Shown here: in pieces, positions 13,182-22,011 of the stretch
How positions within the stretch are numbered: position 1 is the stretch's first letter
How the letters are laid out: each line of letters opens with the position of its first letter
Source of the DNA: a virus
DNA length: 48,273 bases
Reading direction: 5' to 3' (one strand)
IMG/VR virus record: IMGVR_UViG_3300041809_000332
Coordinates: 1-48,273 of that record
Notes under the pieces: model-generated
The model's input: only the letters and a program-made list of their open reading frames with translations
Databases searched by the model: none
Told to the model about the DNA's origin: nothing
Program-made: the position numbers and the translations under genes

Positions 13182-13832
13182 ATGAGCTTCAAGAGTTTGA
13201 CAAAAGCCTTGCACGACGTTGTTTTGGAAGAGTCACCGGAAGAAAAAACGACGGGGACCCATACGCCGACACCAGCACCGGCACCGATAGCAGCTTACGC
13301 TGCGGCCCCGGCAATGGCTGTTCCTTCAACTTCACCCGTAACCGTGGACGCCGGGGCCATCTATGGTGTTCTCCTCGAAAAGACCAACTTCGAGTCAACA
13401 CCGATGCACCAGACCATCCACAAGTATACCGAGGCGATGAAGTCAGCGCCTTTGGACGACCTTACGAAGTTGAAAATCGCTTTCGCCCAAGCCACGCAAC
13501 TGGACCATATCACCCCGGACATGGTGCGGAAGGAGTTCGCTACCCTGAAACAGAACTTGGCGGCGGAACACGATAAATTTTCCATTGCAATTCAGGGAAA
13601 AACCAGTACTATACAGGGTACACGCCAAACGGCGGACCAACTGGTCTCACAGATTGCTGCCAAGCAAAAGGAAATCGAAGACCTCAACCAGAAAAGGACG
13701 AATCTCTTGGTGGAGGCTGAGACCGAGACACAGCACGTGGCAGCATTGACGGCCCAGTTCGAGGCTGCTTCCGTTCGTCGGACACAGGAACTTGACAAAC
13801 AACTGTCCGATTTAGAAACGGTGATGAAGTAG
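13182..13832 (+). CDS. Coiled-coil protein with proline/alanine linker (216 aa)
   Basis: A short N-terminal helix (1-20) is joined by a Thr/Pro/Ala-rich linker (24-55) to a helical domain. From about 125 to the end there is a long coiled coil (QLVSQIAAKQKEIEDLNQKR is representative). No membrane segment is visible, so it is likely cytoplasmic. Lying before another coiled-coil protein with membrane anchors, it may form a filament or complex with that protein. No family was recognised. Confidence 0.7.
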   Translation: MSFKSLTKALHDVVLEESPEEKTTGTHTPTPAPAPIAAYAAAPAMAVPSTSPVTVDAGAIYGVLLEKTNFESTPMHQTIHKYTEAMKSAPLDDLTKLKIAFAQATQLDHITPDMVRKEFATLKQNLAAEHDKFSIAIQGKTSTIQGTRQTADQLVSQIAAKQKEIEDLNQKRTNLLVEAETETQHVAALTAQFEAASVRRTQELDKQLSDLETVMK

Positions 13833-13868
13833 GGCGGTAACACAAATTCACAGGAAAGGAATACGAAC

Positions 13869-14939
13869 ATGAGCGACTTTAGTCAAGGAATGGCAATTCA
13901 GAATTACACCCCGAAGAGTTTCTGGAAGAAACCCGAGGGCGTACCCGGTATGCTGTTGCTGGCTGCGGGAGTGGTCGGCGGTCTGTACGGCATGTATCTC
14001 GTGTTGCCATTCCTGATTCTCATCGTGGGCAACACTATCGAGCTTGCCGCTCTTCTCGGCGTGCTTGGTCTCATGGGATACATCGTCACCAACGGCACCG
14101 TGCGGACCTTGGCAAAGAACATCTTCCAGTCGATTTGCCGGGGAGTTGCGAGCCTCTATACAACGGTTGACCCAATCGGCATCCTGCGCAATAACTTGGA
14201 TGATATGAAAACCGAAAAGGGTCAGCTTGACCAGACCATCCAGCGCTTCGCTGGCAGTGACAACAAACTCCAAGACAAGATTACGGAGAAGCAGGGGTTG
14301 ATTCAGAAGTCGCTCTCCCTGTCTCAGCAATGCGAGCGAACGCTTGCCACGAAGCGAGACCCTCTGGAGCGTGAGCGCCTCACCCTCAAACAGCAAACGG
14401 AGTTGCAGAAGGCCGGACTGCTCGATACCGGGCTTAAGCAGCTACAGATGCTCAAAGACGAGACGGCTAAGATGCTGGTGACGTTCCGCCACTGGAGCCA
14501 GATAGCTGACAGCAAAATCCAGCGCACGGAATTTCAGGTGGAATTCTTGGCGGACCAGCGCTCCACCATCTTGGATGCCAAGAGCACGCTTAGCATCGGT
14601 CAGCGCTTGCTGCGGGGCAACCCGGAGCAATTGAAGCTGGTGGATGCAGCCATCGAATACTTGGCTGAGGATGCTTCTCGGACCATCGGGGAAATCCGTG
14701 AGTTCAGCCGCTACAGCGATAAGCTGCTGACGGACATCGACATCGAAAACGGAGCACAGGCGGAGTCTGCAAAGGAACACTTCGCCGTGTTCAACCAAAA
14801 GCTTCTCTCGGCAAGTAACAGTCAGCCGGTGAGTATTCTTGACAGCATCGTTCCCGACTCTAACAAGACGCCGGTAGCGGTCCCGGTGCAAGAGAAGAGC
14901 TATGACCAGTTGCTTGAGAAGATAATCGAAGGAAAGTAA
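13869..14939 (+). CDS. Membrane-anchored coiled-coil protein, PspA-like
   Basis: Two membrane segments at about 24-48 and 55-78 are followed by roughly 250 residues of coiled coil. The arrangement of an early helix pair (NLDDMKTEKGQLDQTIQRF), then KRDPLERERLTLKQQTELQK, then a long antiparallel helix recalls PspA/IM30 proteins of the ESCRT-III superfamily, which brace damaged membranes. Here, unlike PspA, the domain is tethered by two helices. The resemblance is by pattern only. The ribosome site is CAGGAAAGGA. Confidence 0.65.
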   Translation: MSDFSQGMAIQNYTPKSFWKKPEGVPGMLLLAAGVVGGLYGMYLVLPFLILIVGNTIELAALLGVLGLMGYIVTNGTVRTLAKNIFQSICRGVASLYTTVDPIGILRNNLDDMKTEKGQLDQTIQRFAGSDNKLQDKITEKQGLIQKSLSLSQQCERTLATKRDPLERERLTLKQQTELQKAGLLDTGLKQLQMLKDETAKMLVTFRHWSQIADSKIQRTEFQVEFLADQRSTILDAKSTLSIGQRLLRGNPEQLKLVDAAIEYLAEDASRTIGEIREFSRYSDKLLTDIDIENGAQAESAKEHFAVFNQKLLSASNSQPVSILDSIVPDSNKTPVAVPVQEKSYDQLLEKIIEGK

Positions 14940-14964
14940 ATCTCACAGAAAAGAGGAAACTGAA

Positions 14965-16770
14965 ATGACCAGAATTAAGCCACAAGCCAAGATTTTCTTG
15001 ATTGTGATTGCGTTAGTCGCCGTGTTCTTCGGGCTACGAACCGCCGCAGAGCATGGGTTGATTCCCACTCCGGGCGTCATGAAGGCGCTCGTCCCACAAC
15101 GGGCTGTGTTGCCGGATGTCAAGGATGCGCAGGTTGCCGATGTCACCCCTGCCGCCCTGCCCTCGGAAGGTGCAACCCAAGTAGCAGCTACTTCCATCCG
15201 TGGAGCAATTTGGGAATGGAACGCACAGATGGGCTTCATCTATGCCAACGGCGGAGCACAGACCACCAAGGGTTCGCTGATGGAAAAGCATGGGGTGAAC
15301 CTGACGCTCTACCGGCAGGACGACACGGGCAAGATGCAGGAAGACCTTATCGCCTGTGCCTCTGAACTGCATGACGGAGCTACGCAATGCTCCAAGGGTG
15401 CGAATTTCGTTGATATCATGGGGGATGGTGCCGGTCAGTTCGCTGCCGCTGTCAACCCGCAATTGGTGAAGCTCGGACCCGCATATAAGCTCAAGGTTAT
15501 CGGTGCGTTCGGCTATAGCCGGGGAGAGGATGCCTTCATGGCACCCCCTGCCGTTAAGCAAGACCCACAGAATGCCAAGGGGCTGTTGGTCGAAGGTGTT
15601 TTACGTGATGGTGACTGGAATATCGCCCTGAAATGGGAAGGCGACAACAGCATCAAGAACAACCCGGACGAGAAGACCTACGACCCGGATGCAGTCAACT
15701 GGGTAAACGCCCCCGATTATAACACGGCTGCTACCGACTATGTCGCCGGGAAATGTGATGACCGCAAGGTGGTCAAGGATGGTCATTTGACGGGCGAGAC
15801 GAAGCACGTATGCGTCAACGCCATTGTCACTTGGACACCGGGCGACGTTACTGCCGTCACACAAAAGGGCGGACTGGTTAAGGTCGTTAGCTCTAAGCAA
15901 TATCGTTCGCAGATGCCTTGCGTGATTGTCGGCCCCGGAAAGTTCTTCTCCGACAACCGGCAAGAATTCGAGGGACTGATGGCTGCGGCGTTCGAGGGCG
16001 GCGACCAGATTAAGGCTTACGACAAGGCGCTCCATAAGGCGTCGGATATCTCCGCCAAGCTCTACAACGACCAAGATGGTGCCTACTGGTACAAGTACTT
16101 CAAGGGCACCACGCAGAAAGACCCGCAGGGGTTGACGGTCGAACTGGGCGGCTCGGCGGTGTGCAATTTGGCGGATAACCTGATTCTGTTCGGGTTGAAT
16201 CCGGGCACCAATGACAACTTCCGCTCCACGTACACCATCTTCTCCAACATCGTGGCGCAGCAATACCCCGATATCGTCAAGGCCACACCTATTCCTCTGA
16301 TTGCCGAGGTTGAGGATAAGTCTTTCGTCACCGGGGCGCAGGCGGTGTTGAGCAACACCAATGAGGTTGGGGCAGTGGCGGATGTTCCCGCTTACACGCA
16401 AGCCGGAACTGAGGTTGTTTCCAAGCGCAGCTACGCCATCAACTTCATGACGGGCAGCGCCGACCTTACGCCAGCCGGTGTGCAGCAGCTTCGTGACTTG
16501 AAAGACAGCTTGGCTATCACGGGACTGTACATCAAGGTGGACGGGTATACCGACAACACGGGAAACGAACAGACCACCAACATCCCGTTGTCGGAAGCTC
16601 GGGCACAGGCAGTGAGAGCCTTCCTCCAGCGGACAGCGCCGGGCACCTTCCCGAGCAAGCGGTTCGCTTCGGTGGAGGGTCATGGGTCAGCCAACCCTGT
16701 GGCATCGAACAGCACGGCTGACGGTCGGGCTTCTAACAGACGAGTTGAAATCACCCTGATTGGAAACTAA
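14965..16770 (+). CDS. Solute-binding-like protein fused to an OmpA peptidoglycan-binding domain
   Basis: The 601-residue protein has an uncleaved-looking N-terminal membrane anchor (9-27) and a linker. A large alpha/beta region (about 78-470) has the look of an ABC-type substrate-binding protein (nitrate/taurine-like class). The C-terminal OmpA-like domain (about 490-600) shows FMTGSADLTPAG, DGYTDNTGN, LSEARAQAVRAFL and ASNRRVEITL; the Asp and Arg of such motifs hold diaminopimelate in peptidoglycan. The protein should span the periplasm, anchored in the inner membrane and gripping the wall. The ABC permease and ATPase follow at once, which supports the binding-protein reading. Six cysteines in the middle domain could form periplasmic disulfides. 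Confidence 0.85.
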   Translation: MTRIKPQAKIFLIVIALVAVFFGLRTAAEHGLIPTPGVMKALVPQRAVLPDVKDAQVADVTPAALPSEGATQVAATSIRGAIWEWNAQMGFIYANGGAQTTKGSLMEKHGVNLTLYRQDDTGKMQEDLIACASELHDGATQCSKGANFVDIMGDGAGQFAAAVNPQLVKLGPAYKLKVIGAFGYSRGEDAFMAPPAVKQDPQNAKGLLVEGVLRDGDWNIALKWEGDNSIKNNPDEKTYDPDAVNWVNAPDYNTAATDYVAGKCDDRKVVKDGHLTGETKHVCVNAIVTWTPGDVTAVTQKGGLVKVVSSKQYRSQMPCVIVGPGKFFSDNRQEFEGLMAAAFEGGDQIKAYDKALHKASDISAKLYNDQDGAYWYKYFKGTTQKDPQGLTVELGGSAVCNLADNLILFGLNPGTNDNFRSTYTIFSNIVAQQYPDIVKATPIPLIAEVEDKSFVTGAQAVLSNTNEVGAVADVPAYTQAGTEVVSKRSYAINFMTGSADLTPAGVQQLRDLKDSLAITGLYIKVDGYTDNTGNEQTTNIPLSEARAQAVRAFLQRTAPGTFPSKRFASVEGHGSANPVASNSTADGRASNRRVEITLIGN

Positions 16771-16771
16771 C

Positions 16772-17554
16772 ATGACTTCTTTGTCTGTGTTTTCTCCAAA
16801 TCGGAATGTCTCGAAGGGGGCGCTTAGGACTATGCTCTTCCTGAGTGCCCTCTTCATCTTCCTGTTCTGGCTAGCGTCCCCGCTGGTGTTTCTGCCCACC
16901 ATGGGCGAAACCTTCAAGGCATTCGGCGAGCTATGGCATCAGGGCATCGCCGGGGAACTGGTCAGCAGTCTTATCTCCAATATGGAAGCGCTCGGATTGG
17001 CTTCCCTGATATCCTTGGTGCTCGCCTACACCACCGTGACAGCCTTTGGGCGTATGATGGTGGAGTTTATCAGCAAGCTGAGATTTTTGTCGATGGTTGG
17101 CTTGAGTTTCTTCTTCACCGTCTTGGCCTCCAACCAACATCAGCTTAAGCTGAGCCTTCTCGTGTTTTCGGTGACCGTGTTCTTCGTCACTAGCATGGCG
17201 GACGTGGTAGCGAACGTGCCGAAGCAACAGTTTGACCTTGCTCGGACCCTACGCATGAGCGACTGGCACATGATATGGGAAGTGGTGGTCTTGGGGCAAG
17301 CTGACCAAGCCTTCGACTGCTTGCGTCAGAACGCCGCCATATCGTGGATGATGCTCCCCATGTTCGAGGGCATGACTCGTTCGGATGGCGGAATCGGAGC
17401 CATGCTTCTCAACGCCAACAAGCATTTCTACCTTCCAGCCGTGATGGCGATTCAGATTTCCATCCTGCTGTTGGGCCTCGGGCAGGACTACATGATTGGG
17501 TTCATCAAAAACACCTTGTGCCCCTATTCCGTGCTGGCTAAGGAAAGGAAGTAA
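16772..17554 (+). CDS. ABC transporter permease (binding-protein-dependent type)
   Basis: The ATG at 16772 is one base after the previous stop and gives 260 residues. Five to six membrane segments are visible (about 24-46, 68-95, 105-125, 130-150, 190-215 and 225-245). A cytoplasmic loop, VPKQQFDLARTLRMSDWHMI (about 150-169), matches the EAA loop of type I importer permeases, where the ATPase docks. It is followed by an ISWMMLPMFEGM segment like the conserved region after the loop in nitrate/taurine-class permeases. A single permease gene implies a homodimer. Confidence 0.88.
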   Translation: MTSLSVFSPNRNVSKGALRTMLFLSALFIFLFWLASPLVFLPTMGETFKAFGELWHQGIAGELVSSLISNMEALGLASLISLVLAYTTVTAFGRMMVEFISKLRFLSMVGLSFFFTVLASNQHQLKLSLLVFSVTVFFVTSMADVVANVPKQQFDLARTLRMSDWHMIWEVVVLGQADQAFDCLRQNAAISWMMLPMFEGMTRSDGGIGAMLLNANKHFYLPAVMAIQISILLLGLGQDYMIGFIKNTLCPYSVLAKERK

Positions 17555-17555
17555 C

Positions 17556-18434
17556 ATGGCCTCACTTTATCCATACAGCTACGGTGCGACCCTGATGAAG
17601 ATAGAGGATGTCAGCCTCTATGCCTCGCCCGATGGAGCAAGTTTGCTGGAATCCCCCGAGGCAAATGGAAGGCCCATATTACGTGGGGTCTCTGCCGAAA
17701 TCAAAAAGATAGTCCGTCCCGGACAGGTGCAGGGTCAGGTGGTAACCATCCTCGGACCTAGTGGCATGGGGAAGACACGGTTATTCCGTATCATTGCTGG
17801 TTTGGACAAGCCTACCTCCGGGCGGGTGGTAGCGAACGGCCTTAACCGTCCCGTCCATGCCGGGGAAGTCGGTGTCGTGGCGCAGGAGTGCCCGTTATTC
17901 GCTCACCGGACAGTTCTCTCCAATCTCATGCTTGCCGCAAAGCATAAGGAAAAGGACTCCAAGGTAGCTCACGATAAGATTATGGCTATGATGGCGCTCT
18001 TCGGATTGGAAGACCACATTCACAAGTACCCCGCTCAGTTATCCGGGGGCCAGCGCCAGCGGTGCGCCATCATCCAGCAGATTCTTTGCAGTGACCATTT
18101 TCTCTTGATGGACGAGCCTTTCTCTGGATTGGATATCGTCACCGAGGATACGGCCCTCCAGCTAATCCTCAAAGTGGCAAACATGGATGACTTGAACACC
18201 ATCATACTGGTCACCCATGACGTGTCAGCGGCGGTCTCGGTTTCCGACCATATCTGGATGCTCGGTCGTGAGCGTGGGCCGGATGGTCAGCCCATCCCCG
18301 GTGCCAAGATTATTCACACGTATGACCTGATTGAGGCCGGGCTATGTTGGGAGCAGTGGAATCCCCGTGGAATCACCCGCCCCGCCATCGCTGAGTTTGT
18401 GCGCCAATTGAAAGAAGATTTCTATAATCTGTGA
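17556..18434 (+). CDS. ABC transporter ATP-binding protein
   Basis: The ATG at 17556 (AAGGAAAGG upstream) gives 292 residues. All ATPase motifs are present: Walker A GPSGMGKT (67-74), a Q-loop in VAQECPLF, signature LSGGQRQR (162-169), Walker B LLMDEPFSGLD (about 183-193) and the H-loop THD. No catalytic residue is missing. It should form a dimer under the permease and drive transport, or a mechanical change in the OmpA-tethered partner as in MacB or FtsEX-type systems. The C-terminal 60 residues form an extra helical extension. Confidence 0.93.
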   Translation: MASLYPYSYGATLMKIEDVSLYASPDGASLLESPEANGRPILRGVSAEIKKIVRPGQVQGQVVTILGPSGMGKTRLFRIIAGLDKPTSGRVVANGLNRPVHAGEVGVVAQECPLFAHRTVLSNLMLAAKHKEKDSKVAHDKIMAMMALFGLEDHIHKYPAQLSGGQRQRCAIIQQILCSDHFLLMDEPFSGLDIVTEDTALQLILKVANMDDLNTIILVTHDVSAAVSVSDHIWMLGRERGPDGQPIPGAKIIHTYDLIEAGLCWEQWNPRGITRPAIAEFVRQLKEDFYNL

Positions 18435-18443
18435 GGAGGCTCC

Positions 18444-19385
18444 ATGAACAAACCAAGCTTTGGGGTCATTGTCGGCAGGTTTCAGGTCCATGAACTTCAT
18501 GACGGACACATGGAGTTGTTCCGCATCGTCAAAGGGCGGCACAACCGTATCATCGTATTCCTTGGCTGCAACAAGGTCGGTCCAACCCGGCATGACCCGT
18601 TGGACTTCGAGACCCGGAAGAAGATGATTCAGGCGAAGTTCCCTGAGTTCACCGTGCTGCCCCTGCGGGACTGCAAGACTGACGAGCAGTGGTCGGACAG
18701 TTTGGATGAACGTATCTCCGAAGCCGTGGGAGAAGTTCCCCACGAAGTGGTATTATACGGTAGTAGGGACTCGTTTGCTCCCTTCTATCACGGGAAGCAC
18801 AAAGTCAAGGAACTGGAAATCGAGGTTCCGGCGTCCCTTACCAGCACGGATATCCGTGCCAAGCTGACCAATAACGTCATGGAAAGCCCCGACTTCCGGG
18901 CGGGCGTCATCTACGCCATGAACCAACTGTGGCCCCGGCTCGTTACCGTGGTGGACATCGCTATCCTGCACAAGGGGGAGCATAAGACTTTTCTTCTTCT
19001 TGGCAAGAAGCCCGATGACACGTTCTGGCGCTTTCCGGGCGGGCACGCAATATTCAGCACGCCAACCTTCGAGGCTGACGCCAAGAAGGAAGCGTTCGAG
19101 GAGACGGGTCTGGACATCCAAGACCTTGAATATGTCGGCTCTCGCAAGGTCGATAGCTGGCGCTGGCGGTCGGAGCCTTCGGAAGGTTTCAAGACCGTTT
19201 TCTTCATGTCGTATAGCATGACCATGGGTGGGAAAGGCAGTGATGACCTTGCTGAAACACGGTGGTTCCCACTTGATGCAATCTCCGTAGAGGATATGGA
19301 AAAAGAACATCAGCCCCTCTTCGAGATGCTGCAACAACATCTTACCAAAAAGGAGAACACACATGCCCAAAGCACTCAAGCTTAA
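18444..19385 (+). CDS. nadM: Bifunctional NMN adenylyltransferase / Nudix hydrolase
   Basis: Residues 1-165 form a nucleotidyltransferase of the NadM type: GRFQVHELHDGH contains the HxGH site (H19-D-G-H22), and TSTDIR near 133-138 matches the ISGTxIR motif. It joins NMN and ATP to make NAD+. Residues 175-300 form a Nudix domain, with a box at about 199-224 ending KEAFEETGLD (Lys where Arg is usual in REUxEExGU); in bacterial homologues this part cleaves ADP-ribose. The next gene, overlapping by 23 bases, makes NMN from nicotinamide, so the pair is a complete two-step NAD+ salvage route. A GAGGAGG site precedes the ATG. Confidence 0.92.
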   Translation: MNKPSFGVIVGRFQVHELHDGHMELFRIVKGRHNRIIVFLGCNKVGPTRHDPLDFETRKKMIQAKFPEFTVLPLRDCKTDEQWSDSLDERISEAVGEVPHEVVLYGSRDSFAPFYHGKHKVKELEIEVPASLTSTDIRAKLTNNVMESPDFRAGVIYAMNQLWPRLVTVVDIAILHKGEHKTFLLLGKKPDDTFWRFPGGHAIFSTPTFEADAKKEAFEETGLDIQDLEYVGSRKVDSWRWRSEPSEGFKTVFFMSYSMTMGGKGSDDLAETRWFPLDAISVEDMEKEHQPLFEMLQQHLTKKENTHAQSTQA

Positions 19386-20793
19386 CCCCATTTTAAGGAC
19401 AGACAGCTACAAGCTGTCGCACTGGTTTCAGTATCCTTCGGATGCGGAATATGTGTACAGCTACCTCATGAGCCGGGGTGGTTTCTGGCAGCACACGCTG
19501 TTCTCCGGGCTACAATACATCCTCGCCGCATACTTCGAGGGCAAGGTGTTCACCAAGAAAGATGTCCACGAAGCTGCCCGCATTTGTCACCGGCATTTCG
19601 GCAACGATGAAGTATTCAACTTCAACGGCTGGATGCGGTTGCTGGAAAAGCATGGCGGCAAGTTGCCCCTGCGCATCCGGGCGGTCAAAGAAGGCACCGT
19701 GGTCCCCATCAAGAACGTGTTGATGACCATCGAAAACACTGACAAAGAATTTCCGTGGCTGACCAACTGGGCGGAAACCCAACTCCTGCAAGTGTGGTAT
19801 CCCATCACGGTTGGGACCCTGTCTTTTGAAATCAAGCAGACCATCGGCAGAGACCTCGTGCGTACCGGTGACCCGGCTGGACTCGGTTTCAAGTTGCATG
19901 ACTTCGGGTACAGGGGCGTTAGCTCTCAGGAGACCGCCGCCATCGGCGGAGCCGCTCACCTTGTTAATTTCATGGGCACTGACACCATGGCGGCTCTTTC
20001 GCTTCTGGAGCAGTTCTACGATTGTCCCTGCGCCGGTTTCTCCATCCCGGCGATGGAGCACTCCACCGTTACCTCGTGGGGTGAGGATGCCGAGGCGGAA
20101 GCTTATGCCAACATGCTGGAGAAGGTCCCGGCTGGCCTCGTGGCACTCGTGGTAGACAGCTACGACACCCACAACGCCGTTGCTAACATCTTCGGCGGCA
20201 AGTTGCGGGAAACAATCCTGCGGCGTGACGGCGTGGTGGTTCTCCGCCCGGATAGCGGTGACCCCTGTGTCGTCATCGAAGACATGTTCAACGCCATTGC
20301 CGAGAAGTTTGGCTTCGAGACAAACGCCAAGGGTTGGAAGGTCCTGCCTAAGCAGGTCCGGGTCATCCAAGGCGACGGAGTCAACTACCAGAACATCTGC
20401 CGCATCAACAGTCACCTGACACGGGCCGGGTGGTCCATGGACAACTGGGGCTACGGCATGGGCGGTGCTTTGCTTCAACAGCAGAACCGTGATACCATGC
20501 GGTTCGCCATCAAATGCTCCGCCATCTGCCGGGACGGTCGTTGGGAAGATGTCCACAAGACGGTCAAGACTGACCCGTCCAAGGCATCCATCGGTGGCAG
20601 GTTCTCCCTCTTGGAGTTGTCGGACGGCGAGTTTGAGACTGTGGAGCAGGAATACGATATGAAGCTCGCCACAGGCCACGAAGACAAGCTGGAGACAGTA
20701 TTTGAAGATGGGGTCATTAAACGGCACCAGACCCTTGACGAAGTCCGGGAAATCTCCAGCGGCTATGACCGCTACAACCGGGAAGATGACTAA
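19363..20793 (+). CDS. nadV: Nicotinamide phosphoribosyltransferase
   Basis: The 476-residue protein has the NAMPT/NadV length and wording: NPILRTDSYKLSHW at the start, FKLHDFGYRGVSS and GGAAHLVNFMGTDTM in the middle, then IPAMEHSTVTSWG, VVDSYD and VVLRPDSGDP. These build the nicotinamide and phosphoribosyl pyrophosphate sites. It converts nicotinamide and PRPP to NMN, which the upstream enzyme turns into NAD+. Such pairs in phages are described as rebuilding NAD+ after host NADase defences (the NARP2-type route). An AAAAGGAGA site lies in the overlapping upstream gene. Confidence 0.95.
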   Translation: MPKALKLNPILRTDSYKLSHWFQYPSDAEYVYSYLMSRGGFWQHTLFSGLQYILAAYFEGKVFTKKDVHEAARICHRHFGNDEVFNFNGWMRLLEKHGGKLPLRIRAVKEGTVVPIKNVLMTIENTDKEFPWLTNWAETQLLQVWYPITVGTLSFEIKQTIGRDLVRTGDPAGLGFKLHDFGYRGVSSQETAAIGGAAHLVNFMGTDTMAALSLLEQFYDCPCAGFSIPAMEHSTVTSWGEDAEAEAYANMLEKVPAGLVALVVDSYDTHNAVANIFGGKLRETILRRDGVVVLRPDSGDPCVVIEDMFNAIAEKFGFETNAKGWKVLPKQVRVIQGDGVNYQNICRINSHLTRAGWSMDNWGYGMGGALLQQQNRDTMRFAIKCSAICRDGRWEDVHKTVKTDPSKASIGGRFSLLELSDGEFETVEQEYDMKLATGHEDKLETVFEDGVIKRHQTLDEVREISSGYDRYNREDD

Positions 20794-20816
20794 TGCCGAA
20801 ATGTGAGGGAGAGAAT

Positions 20817-21809
20817 ATGTCAGCATCCGACGATTGGGCGGAACTGCAAGGTAGGATGAACGATAAGGCAGCAAGGGATTCAGACCAAGGTGTTCCCCGT
20901 GGAAATAAGACTAGCGCCCAAGGTCCCACGGGGAGCGAGGAGGCCGATGATGTTATCACCATGAACGTCTGCCAGTGGCAAGTACATCCTAACGGTAGCT
21001 TTTCCGCTTCCTCCAAGACCACTGATACGCTTCCTCCGGGGGTCTACAATCTCTCTCAGGACAGCGACGGGAGGATATATTTCCTCAAGTCCAAGCCAAT
21101 GACCGATACCCTTTACGACCTTGGGGAGACGGTTACCCAACAGGTCATCGACTCCATCGAAACCTTTTGGGATTCCAAGGCGAAGTTCTCCGCTATGGGC
21201 ATCTTGTTCAAGCGGGGTATCCTCCTGTGGGGCAACGCCGGGTCCGGTAAGACGGCGACGGTCGCTCTGCTTATTGAAAAGCTCATCAAGCGGGGCGGCA
21301 TTGTCATCATCTGCCAGCATCCGGGCATGGCAATCAACGCTCTGCGGGTCCTTCGCCGGATAGAGCCAGACCGCCCGCTTATCGTCATCATGGAAGATAT
21401 TGAGGAAGTGATTGAGCACCGGGGTGAGCACGATTTGCTCAGCCTTCTGGACGGTGAGCATCAGGTAAACAACGTGGTGCATATCGCCACGACGAACTAC
21501 CCTGAAAACCTTGGGCCTCGCATCGTCAACCGTCCAAGCCGCTTTGACGAAGTGATAAAGGTCCCCATGCCGGATGAATCGGCCCGACGCATGTATCTGA
21601 CCCGTGCCATCGGAGAGAAATTCACGAAAGAGCAAATAGCCGGTTGGGCGAAGGAAACCAACGACCTCAGCATTGCCCACCTGCGGGAGTTCGTGGTCGC
21701 TACGCAATGCCTTGACCGGCCATTTGACGAAACCATCGAACGGCTCAAGGGGATGAAGATTAAGCCGAAGTCCAGTGAAGGCGTCTCGCATCCGGGCTTT
21801 AACAAGTGA
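20817..21809 (+). CDS. AAA+ ATPase
   Basis: The ATG at 20817 follows GAGGGAGA; ATG 20793 is an alternative with a TAATG overlap. Of 330 residues, the first 110 are a low-complexity start and a small beta-rich domain. The AAA+ core has Walker A GNAGSGKT (about 139-146), Walker B VIMEDIEEV (about 188-196), sensor 1 HIATTNYPE and the arginine-finger region RPSRFDE. The class looks like FtsH/p97-type remodelling ATPases, and no protease domain is attached. The substrate is unknown. It follows the NAD+ genes in one operon. Confidence 0.9.
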   Translation: MSASDDWAELQGRMNDKAARDSDQGVPRGNKTSAQGPTGSEEADDVITMNVCQWQVHPNGSFSASSKTTDTLPPGVYNLSQDSDGRIYFLKSKPMTDTLYDLGETVTQQVIDSIETFWDSKAKFSAMGILFKRGILLWGNAGSGKTATVALLIEKLIKRGGIVIICQHPGMAINALRVLRRIEPDRPLIVIMEDIEEVIEHRGEHDLLSLLDGEHQVNNVVHIATTNYPENLGPRIVNRPSRFDEVIKVPMPDESARRMYLTRAIGEKFTKEQIAGWAKETNDLSIAHLREFVVATQCLDRPFDETIERLKGMKIKPKSSEGVSHPGFNK

Positions 21810-21816
21810 GGGTAGT

Positions 21817-22011
21817 ATGACTATCAAAGGTGCCGGAATCGTTGAACTGGACATCGACCTGTATTGTTCAAAGTGTGGTCGGCCTCTGACCGCTACGTTC
21901 GATGAGCCTTACATTGAGTACTACGCTCGGGTTTTGAGCCGCCTGCATGTGGACCCGTGCCAGCACTGCAAAGAGGACCCTGACGCAGAATACTGTGGAA
22001 TAATGTCATGA
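21817..22011 (+). CDS. Small zinc-ribbon protein (64 aa)
   Basis: The ATG at 21817 (AGGGTAG upstream) gives 64 residues with CSKCG near 17-21 and CQHC near 48-51, a likely zinc ribbon with a helical insert. The stop overlaps the RNA ligase start (ATGA). The function is unknown. Confidence 0.75.
   Translation: MTIKGAGIVELDIDLYCSKCGRPLTATFDEPYIEYYARVLSRLHVDPCQHCKEDPDAEYCGIMS

Noticed and set aside
15601-16683. A 360-codon minus-strand frame
   Set aside because: It is antisense to the solute-binding/OmpA fusion and shows no protein-like features.
18758-18775. GTATTAT-like box inside the NadM-Nudix gene
   Set aside because: It lies within a coding region with no gene start behind it; it is likely a chance match.
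19510-20874. A 454-codon minus-strand frame
   Set aside because: It is antisense to the nicotinamide phosphoribosyltransferase gene, whose motifs are unmistakable; it is a shadow of codon bias.
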